A stretch of 11,637 bases of DNA from an uncultured Ruminococcus sp. (lineage in GTDB: Bacteria > Bacillota > Clostridia > Oscillospirales > Acutalibacteraceae), in the NCBI GenBank assembly GCA_902803125.1, contig CADCOZ010000347.1:1-11637 (forward strand), read 5' to 3'. The notes under the pieces are model-generated. The model was not told the DNA's origin and made no database searches. It saw only the letters and a list, made by a program, of their open reading frames with translations. Below are positions 6,340 through 11,637 of this stretch, in pieces (position 1 is the first letter of the stretch; each line of letters begins with the position of its first letter). A program made the translations under genes and the position numbers.

Positions 6340-8160
6340 TCAGCCTCCCCTGCTCTGTGCCTTCAAACGCAGTTCCTTATTCAGAATCATCTTCCGCATA
6401 CGAATGGCATGGGGCGTAACCTCCACTAATTCATCATCGTTAATGAACTCCAAGGACTGTTCCAAACTCAGAATGGTTGGCGGTGTCAGCTTGAGAGCCT
6501 CATCCGAACCGGATGCACGGGTATTGGTCATGTGCTTTTTCTTGCAGACATTGACCACCATATCCTCATTTTTGGGGTTGGCTCCGATAATCATGCCTTC
6601 ATACACTTCCACGCCGGGGCCGATGAACAGCCGTCCTCTGTCCTGTGCGGCAAACAAACCGTAGGCCGTGCTTTCACCGGTTTCATGCACAATCAGGGAA
6701 CCTTGCAGACGGGACTGTATCTCGCCTTTATAATCCTCATAGCCGTCAAAAATATGGTTCATGATGCCGTTGCCGTTGGTATCCGTCATGAAATCCGAAC
6801 GGTAGCCCATCAGACCTCTGGCAGGAATGCGAAACTCAATATGTGTCACGCCTGATTCACGGGTTCCCATATTCAGCAGTTCGGCCTTGCGGGGGCCCAG
6901 CTTTTCCATAATCGCACCAACATAATTATCCGGCACTTCAATCATGAGCAGTTCCATCGGTTCCTGTAATCTGCCGTCCACTTCCTTCATGATGACTTTC
7001 GGACGGGATACCTGAAATTCATAATTCTGCCGCCGCATGGTTTCGATCAGAATCGACAGGTGCAGTTCACCGCGTCCCGATACCTTGAAGGTATCCGTTG
7101 AATCCGTATCCTCCACCCGCATGGCGACATTGGTTTCCACCTCTTTGAACAGGCGTTCCCGCAGGTTGCGGGAGGTGACATATTTACCGTCACGGCCGGC
7201 AAACGGGCTGTTATTCACCATGAACAGCATGGAAACGGTCGGCTCGTCAATCTTCACAAAGGGAAGCGGCTCCTGATGGTCGGGGTCACACGCTGTTTCG
7301 CCGATGTTCAGGTCGGTAATGCCCGATACCGCCACGATATCACCCAATTCCGCTGTTTCGGTTTCCACACGCTTCAAGCCCTCAAAACAGTACAGCTTGG
7401 AAATCTTCGCATTCTTGCGGCTGCCGTCATTATGACACAGGGTAATATTTTGTCCCACACGGCAGGAACCCCGCTCCACACGCCCGATACCAATGCGTCC
7501 CACATACTCATCATAATCGACATTGGAGAACAACAGCTGTAAAGGGCCGTCCTTGTCACCCTTGGGGGCAGGGATTTCCTCTAAAATCTTCTCAAACAGC
7601 GGCTTCATATCCGTTCCCGGCTGATGAGCGTCCAAAGACGCATAGCCGTCACGGGCAGATGCATAGACCACCGGAAAATCCAGCTGTTCTTCATCGGCTC
7701 CCAGCTCGATGAAGAGATCCAGCACTTCATCAACGACTTCTTCGGGTCTGGCTCCGGGGCGGTCAATTTTATTAACCACCACCAACGGCTTCTTACCGAG
7801 TCCCAAAGCCTTCTTCAGTACAAAGCGTGTCTGCGGCATACAGCCTTCAAACGCATCTACCAACAGCAGAACACCGTCCACCATCATTAAAATACGTTCC
7901 ACTTCCCCGCCAAAGTCGGCGTGTCCGGGGGTGTCCACAATATTGATTTTGGTGCCTTCATACATCACCGCCGTATTTTTGGAAAGAATGGTAATACCTC
8001 TCTCCCGCTCCAAGTCGTTGGAGTCCATGACACGTTCGGCCACGGCTTCATTGTCCCGGAAAATGCCGCTCTGCCGCAGCAGCTGATCTACCAAGGTGGT
8101 TTTGCCGTGGTCAACATGGGCAATAATCGCAATATTCCTCAAATTATCTCTTGTATCCAT
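6340..8160 (-). CDS. typA: Ribosome-associated translational GTPase TypA/BipA
   Basis: A 606-residue elongation-factor-like GTPase of normal family length. The G domain shows G1 AHVDHGKTT (14-22), switch I RERGITI (52-58), G3 DTPGH (76-80), G4 NKID (130-133) and G5 SAR (168-170). An EF-Tu-like beta-barrel, two EF-G III/V-like domains and the BipA-specific C-terminal domain follow; the conserved [15 protein letters not shown] stretch and the Lys-rich [15 protein letters not shown] segment of TypA are present. It binds the 70S ribosome and is linked in other bacteria to 50S assembly and stress or cold adaptation. The start is ATG at 8160 with GAGGG 6 nt upstream. It is first in a two-gene operon with the exonuclease. 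LepA and EF-G are excluded by these C-terminal motifs and by length. Confidence 0.97.
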   Translation of the reverse strand: MDTRDNLRNIAIIAHVDHGKTTLVDQLLRQSGIFRDNEAVAERVMDSNDLERERGITILSKNTAVMYEGTKINIVDTPGHADFGGEVERILMMVDGVLLLVDAFEGCMPQTRFVLKKALGLGKKPLVVVNKIDRPGARPEEVVDEVLDLFIELGADEEQLDFPVVYASARDGYASLDAHQPGTDMKPLFEKILEEIPAPKGDKDGPLQLLFSNVDYDEYVGRIGIGRVERGSCRVGQNITLCHNDGSRKNAKISKLYCFEGLKRVETETAELGDIVAVSGITDLNIGETACDPDHQEPLPFVKIDEPTVSMLFMVNNSPFAGRDGKYVTSRNLRERLFKEVETNVAMRVEDTDSTDTFKVSGRGELHLSILIETMRRQNYEFQVSRPKVIMKEVDGRLQEPMELLMIEVPDNYVGAIMEKLGPRKAELLNMGTRESGVTHIEFRIPARGLMGYRSDFMTDTNGNGIMNHIFDGYEDYKGEIQSRLQGSLIVHETGESTAYGLFAAQDRGRLFIGPGVEVYEGMIIGANPKNEDMVVNVCKKKHMTNTRASGSDEALKLTPPTILSLEQSLEFINDDELVEVTPHAIRMRKMILNKELRLKAQSRGG

Positions 8161-8196
8161 GAGAATCCCTCTTCTTCATACAATATAAACAAAATG

Positions 8197-8225
8197 ATTA
8201 TAGCATAATTTTGATTTCGATACAA
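8197..8225 (-). promoter_or_regulatory. Sigma-A promoter of typA
   Basis: On the minus strand a perfect TATAAT (-10, 8202-8197) carries an upstream TGC (extended -10). TTGTAT (-35, 8225-8220) stands 17 nt away. The sequence around it is AT-rich, and the predicted transcript start lies about 30 nt before the typA ATG. The -35 is weak, which the TG extension would compensate. Confidence 0.75.
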
Positions 8226-8262
8226 GAAATTCTATGAAATATTCTATTTTCTGCAATACCAC

Positions 8263-8300
8263 AAAAAATAACTCCCCAAAACACACAGTTTTGGGGAGTT
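8263..8300 (-). terminator. Rho-independent terminator of the pullulanase gene
   Basis: A 12-bp perfect stem, AACTCCCCAAAA with TTTTGGGGAGTT (arms 8270-8281 and 8289-8300), encloses a 7-nt loop. On the minus strand it is followed by TTATTTTTTG, the expected U-tract. On the plus strand only TTTTG follows, so termination should act mainly on the pullulanase transcript. Confidence 0.9.
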
Positions 8301-8311
8301 TTGAAAAGTCC

Positions 8312-8343
8312 TTAACGAATACAGGCTATGAACCTGCCGTTAA
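8312..8343 (-). other. Secondary hairpin in the pullulanase 3' untranslated region
   Basis: TTAACG and CGTTAA (8343-8338 and 8317-8312, minus strand) pair around an inner CAGG/CCTG stem with a small internal loop. It sits between the stop codon and the main terminator and has no U-tract. It may protect the mRNA 3' end, or may be incidental. Confidence 0.4.
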
Positions 8344-8361
8344 CACTTCGGAAAAAAGTGC

Positions 8362-11300
8362 TTAGTTGGATTTCTTGCTCTTCTTGACCATCACAAAGGC
8401 CACAGCAGCACCGGACATCAGAACGATAATCATCAGAATAAACATGTTCACGCCGTCACCGGTCTTGACATTTTCAGTCGGCTGGCTGACAGTGGAAGTC
8501 TGGGAAGTCTGAGAGGGCTGATCCTGAGAAGTCTGGGAAGGCTGATCCTGAGAGGTCTGAGAGGGCTGATCCTGAGAGGTCTGAGAGGGCTGATCCTGAG
8601 AAGTCTGAGAAGGCTGGTCTTCTTTGGGCTTGCCGACACTTTCAACAAACTCGCCGCCGTTCAGAGAAACGGTTACCGGCCAAACTTCGAAATCTTCCCC
8701 TGTTGTATCCAGACGAACCTTTACTTCTGTTGTTTCATCCACTTTGATGTAGCAGTTGGTCTGGCTGTTCTGGGTTCTGTCCTCATCGGCTTCATAAACG
8801 CCCCAAGAGAGTTCCCAAGCATGATCTTTGCGGACTTTGAATTCATGTTCGCCGGCCTCTACGGTAAAGGTGGCTTCATAGATACCGTCAGCTACTTCGG
8901 TCATGTCAATATCGCCGGTCCAGTCAGTGATGGTACCGATGACACTATAGTTAGCTGTCGGAGCAGGCGGGTTGTAGCCCTTGGCCAGAACCATACCGGA
9001 AATTCTCGGAACGGTAATGGTGCCGGAAACGGTAGCCAGAACCTGATCGCCGGCCTTCTCATCGTTGACGAATACATTCCATTCGCCTTCGGGCAGGGTC
9101 AGTTCGGCTTCGGTGGTCAGACCGTTATAAACAACCATGATTTCTTCGGCGGGTTCGCCGTTGGCACCGCCCTTAATGGTGTAGGCTACAGCACCCTTGG
9201 TTACGCTGTCAAGCGCTTCCACAAAGTTCGCTTCTACATCTTCTGCGGTAGCCATTCTGAGAGCCGGATGCGCCTTACGGAAGGCAATCAGGCCCTTGTA
9301 GTAGTTATAAACATTCGCATAGGTGCCGACTCTGTCATAGTCCAGCTTGTTGACGGAATCCGGAGAAGCATAGCTGTTATGCTCGAAGGTACCGTCATCC
9401 TTGGTCTTGGTGCGGAGGAATTCTTCACCGCTCATCATGAACGGAACGCCCTGCGCCGTCTGAACGATCACAGCCGCCAAATTGTTCATGCGGATCTGAT
9501 CCTCTTCGCTGTCATCAGGACTGGTGGAGCGAATCTTATCCCACAGGGTCAGGTTATCGTGGCAGTCAGCATAGTTGATGATCTGGCTCGGAGAGGGTGA
9601 CCAGGACTTGGTATACTGAACAGCCGCTAAAATCTTCTTATAGAAGCTGGCATCACCGTTAACATAACCGGGTTCGGTAGCCTCAAAGACGCTGCCCTTG
9701 ATGGCATCACGGATGGTGTCGCTGAAGTAAGCGATACCGGGTGTGGAAGCGGCGTTGGTGTAGTTGGCTGTCTTGACATCCTTGGTGGGCTTGGACTGCA
9801 TATTCCAGCCTTCACCGTAGATGATGATGGTGGGATCGACTTCGTTAACAGCGGCACGAACCGCATTCATGGTGTCCGCATCGAGAATACCCATCAGGTC
9901 GAAACGGAAACCGTCCAGATGATACTGTGAAGCCCAATACTTTACAGAGTCAACAATGAACTTGCTGACCATGGAACGTTCGGAAGCCACATCGTTGCCG
10001 CAGCCGGAGGTGTTCTGACCGGGTCTGTAGAAGTAGCCGGGAACGAGCTGGTTGAAGCAGTACTGGGTGTTATAGGTATGGTTATAAACCACGTCCATAA
10101 TCACGCCGATGCCGGCCTCGTGGAGAGCCTGCACCATCTGCTTGAATTCCTTTACTCTGACTTCGCCGTGATACGGGTCGGAAGAGTAGGAACCTTCGGG
10201 TGCATTGTAGTTAACCGGATCATAACCCCAGTTGTACTGAGCCTTGTCCAGCTTGGTTTCATCAACTGAACCGTAATCATATACGGGCAGGAGATGCACG
10301 GAAGTGATGCCCAGATCCTTCAGGTGGTCAATACCGGTGGGAATACCGTCAGGTGTGGTGGTGCCTGTTTCTGTAAAGGCAAGATACTTGCCCTTGTTGG
10401 CATCGGAAATACCGCTGTTTTCAGCGATGGAGAAATCTCTGACGTGCAGTTCATAGATTTCCATGTCGGTAACATTGGCATAAGTATGTCTTTGATCAGC
10501 GTCCCAGCCATCGGGGGTGATAGCGGAAGGATCAACGATCATGCCTCTTTTGCCGTTGACACCAACAGCCTTGGCATAGGGGTCAACGATGTCCTCGTTC
10601 ACTTTGCCGTCAAAATAAGCTGTAAAGGTGTAGTACTTGCCATAGTCACTCTGATACAGAGCGGCATACCAGGTACCCTTTTCATCGGGAACCATCTCGA
10701 TGATCTGCTCGGCTTCGCCGCCGTTGCCCTCTGTATAGAGGTTGATTTCCATTCTTTCTGCTGTCGGAGCCCATACACGAACAAAGGGTTCATAACCATG
10801 GAAAGTAACGCCTAAATCGTCGCCGGTGTAGGTGTAAGCCTCTTCAAACTCTGCACTGGAGAAATAATCCGGCATGGTCAGAGCCATGGTAGCACCGCCA
10901 AAAGTAATGGTATACTCCTTGGCATAGTCCAGCTCTTCAGCCATGGTCAGCTTGCAGGTTGTGTCAGAGGTCATTTCCAGAGAAGCAACCGCAACCTGAG
11001 CACCGGAAGCAGAAGCGATAGTAAAGTCTTCTGCCTTTACATCATCTTCGGCTGTCGGAGCCATCGTGAAAGTGATGTTGATGTTGGTTTTGGAATCGGC
11101 AGCGGCTGTCTTTACCTTCAGACCCTGAACAGCACCGCTCAGGTCGGTTTCAAAAGCCTCTACGCCGGTCTTGCAGTAAACTTCTACTGTACCGGAAACA
11201 ACGGAACTGAGATCGACATAACGATCGGGTTCGGGGTCCTTGGCACTCCAGTCAGGCTTTCTGATGATGAAGCCAAGACGGGGTGTCGATTGTGTGATGG

Positions 11301-11547
11301 TAATGGTAGCAACCGCACCATTGGCATCACCGTTGTCTGTGAAAGCATAGCCGGCACCGTCAAGGCCGTCTGCCCATGCCCACACATCCCATTCGCCATA
11401 GCTGCCATCGTCACGCAGATAATGAATGTTGACAATTGTCGGATCGGCCGCCTGAACCATTACGGAAGGCAGTACAAAACAAGTCAACGCCATCATCACG
11501 GTGAGAACGATTGCTACAACACGCTTGGTGATTTTCTTTGCGTTCAT
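8362..11547 (-). CDS. pulA: Secreted, cell-wall-anchored type I pullulanase (GH13)
   Basis: A 1061-residue extracellular debranching enzyme that cuts alpha-1,6 bonds in pullulan, amylopectin or glycogen. In order: signal peptide (1 to about 33, cleavage near VQA-ADP); CBM41 starch-binding domain (about 36-135); Ig-like N2 domain (about 142-228); CBM48 (about 245-345); GH13 barrel (about 360-770); beta domain (to about 858); X25-like starch-binding module (about 866-960); linker of five DQPSQTSQ units (977-1016); sorting signal NVKTGD (1026-1031), hydrophobic helix (1034-1054) and basic tail KKSKKSN. Type I signature YNWGYDP is at 438-444. Catalytic residues are nucleophile D550 (DGFRFD), acid/base E579 (YGEGW) and D664 (CHDN). 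The start is ATG at 11547, where the signal peptide begins 10 nt after AAGGAG; a further upstream in-frame ATG at 11613 lacks support. Monocistronic, with its own -10 box and terminator. Confidence 0.95.
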   Translation of the reverse strand: MNAKKITKRVVAIVLTVMMALTCFVLPSVMVQAADPTIVNIHYLRDDGSYGEWDVWAWADGLDGAGYAFTDNGDANGAVATITITQSTPRLGFIIRKPDWSAKDPEPDRYVDLSSVVSGTVEVYCKTGVEAFETDLSGAVQGLKVKTAAADSKTNINITFTMAPTAEDDVKAEDFTIASASGAQVAVASLEMTSDTTCKLTMAEELDYAKEYTITFGGATMALTMPDYFSSAEFEEAYTYTGDDLGVTFHGYEPFVRVWAPTAERMEINLYTEGNGGEAEQIIEMVPDEKGTWYAALYQSDYGKYYTFTAYFDGKVNEDIVDPYAKAVGVNGKRGMIVDPSAITPDGWDADQRHTYANVTDMEIYELHVRDFSIAENSGISDANKGKYLAFTETGTTTPDGIPTGIDHLKDLGITSVHLLPVYDYGSVDETKLDKAQYNWGYDPVNYNAPEGSYSSDPYHGEVRVKEFKQMVQALHEAGIGVIMDVVYNHTYNTQYCFNQLVPGYFYRPGQNTSGCGNDVASERSMVSKFIVDSVKYWASQYHLDGFRFDLMGILDADTMNAVRAAVNEVDPTIIIYGEGWNMQSKPTKDVKTANYTNAASTPGIAYFSDTIRDAIKGSVFEATEPGYVNGDASFYKKILAAVQYTKSWSPSPSQIINYADCHDNLTLWDKIRSTSPDDSEEDQIRMNNLAAVIVQTAQGVPFMMSGEEFLRTKTKDDGTFEHNSYASPDSVNKLDYDRVGTYANVYNYYKGLIAFRKAHPALRMATAEDVEANFVEALDSVTKGAVAYTIKGGANGEPAEEIMVVYNGLTTEAELTLPEGEWNVFVNDEKAGDQVLATVSGTITVPRISGMVLAKGYNPPAPTANYSVIGTITDWTGDIDMTEVADGIYEATFTVEAGEHEFKVRKDHAWELSWGVYEADEDRTQNSQTNCYIKVDETTEVKVRLDTTGEDFEVWPVTVSLNGGEFVESVGKPKEDQPSQTSQDQPSQTSQDQPSQTSQDQPSQTSQDQPSQTSQTSTVSQPTENVKTGDGVNMFILMIIVLMSGAAVAFVMVKKSKKSN
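8500..8619 (-). repeat. Five tandem 24-bp units encoding the DQPSQTSQ linker
   Basis: Five in-frame 24-bp copies (8596-8619, 8572-8595, 8548-8571, 8524-8547, 8500-8523) encode identical 8-residue units. Copies two and three are identical in DNA; the others differ only by silent changes. The hydrophilic Gln/Ser/Thr/Pro spacer sits between the last starch-binding-like module and the wall-sorting signal, so it probably holds the enzyme away from the cell wall. Copy number should be prone to slippage. Confidence 0.95.
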
Positions 11548-11572
11548 AGAAAATCTTCTCCTTTGTTTTATT

Positions 11573-11606
11573 TCAGCAGGGAAATTTGTCATAAAGACAC
11601 TGCTGA
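11573..11606 (-). promoter_or_regulatory. Bulged hairpin in the pullulanase 5' leader
   Basis: On the minus strand TCAGCAG (11606-11600) pairs with CTGCTGA (11579-11573), and an inner TGTC/GACA stem with a TTTAT loop follows directly. A 7-nt bulge, AATTTCC, lies on the 3' side. It sits between the predicted transcript start (about 11611) and the AAGGAG site. It could be an mRNA stabiliser or a regulatory site; it matches no riboswitch that I recognise. Confidence 0.5.
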
Positions 11607-11617
11607 TATTCATATTG

Positions 11618-11626
11618 ATTATATCA
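11618..11626 (-). promoter_or_regulatory. Extended -10 box of the pullulanase promoter
   Basis: On the minus strand TGATATAAT gives a perfect TATAAT (11623-11618) with a TG extension, about 70 nt upstream of the ATG. The -35 hexamer would fall just past the right edge of the window, so only half the promoter is visible. Confidence 0.65.
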
Positions 11627-11637
11627 TTTTTCTTTCC

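Noticed and set aside
8500..8619. Possible CRISPR or intergenic satellite array
   Set aside because: The repeats are contiguous with no spacers, are in frame, and encode a typical wall-spacer linker.
8448..8648. Minus-strand frame rich in Leu, Arg, Ile, Ser and Pro inside the pullulanase gene
   Set aside because: It is an alternate-frame reading of the 24-bp linker repeats; the pullulanase frame is clearly the coding one.
8821..9600. Long plus-strand open frame (259 codons) antisense to pullulanase
   Set aside because: It overlaps the conserved catalytic and C-terminal domains, matches no family I know, lacks a clear ribosome binding site and promoter, and is explained by codon bias of the opposite strand.
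11548..11613. 22-residue N-terminal extension of pullulanase starting at an upstream ATG
   Set aside because: It would put a polar stretch before a well-formed signal peptide, it begins just after the -10 box without a ribosome binding site, and the ATG at 11547 has AAGGAG in front.
1..11637. A previously undescribed multi-gene system
   Set aside because: Every substantial gene falls in a known family (V-ATPase subunits, TypA, DEDDh exonuclease, pullulanase). No unknown gene cluster, defence module or mobile-element genes were found.

Overview
The window looks like a chromosomal segment of a fermentative Gram-positive anaerobe of the Bacillota, most likely class Clostridia and plausibly a gut Oscillospirales-type bacterium. 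This is inferred from a V-type ATPase operon with Clostridia-like gene order, strong GGAGG-type ribosome binding sites, intrinsic terminators with U-tracts, a secreted pullulanase ending in a KTGD-type cell-wall sorting signal, and a GGGGGAACCC-type intergenic palindrome. All genes lie on the minus strand, so transcription reads from right to left. I see no tRNA, rRNA, transposase, phage gene or CRISPR array.

Right part (about 8263-11637): a monocistronic gene for a large secreted type I pullulanase. It has a signal peptide, CBM41, an Ig-like domain, CBM48, a GH13 catalytic barrel, an X25-like C-terminal module, a five-copy 8-residue linker repeat and a wall-sorting signal. Its own -10 box lies at the window edge, and a strong terminator hairpin follows it. 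Middle part (about 5425-8225): a two-gene operon with a good extended -10 promoter, typA/bipA (ribosome-associated GTPase) followed after 2 nt by a DEDDh 3'-5' exonuclease with a C-terminal zinc-ribbon-like segment, closed by an intrinsic terminator.

Left part (1-5338): a V-type (A-type) ATPase operon in the order G/H, I, K, E, C, F, A. Subunit A is cut by the window edge; B and D presumably follow outside. The genes encode the peripheral stalk (H, E), the membrane stator and ion half-channels (I), the rotor ring (K), the central stalk (C, F) and the catalytic subunit (A). The K proteolipid keeps every residue of the Na+ site known from Enterococcus hirae NtpK, so a sodium-translocating enzyme is predicted. 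Between K and E, where most of the operon is tightly packed, lies a roughly 200-nt element made of two inverted copies of a hairpin module. It is the least ordinary structure in the window.

Overall this is mostly housekeeping and polysaccharide-degradation content. I found no convincing new multi-gene system. The points worth a second look are the intra-operon palindromic element, the Na+ signature, the structured leaders and the non-ATG starts.
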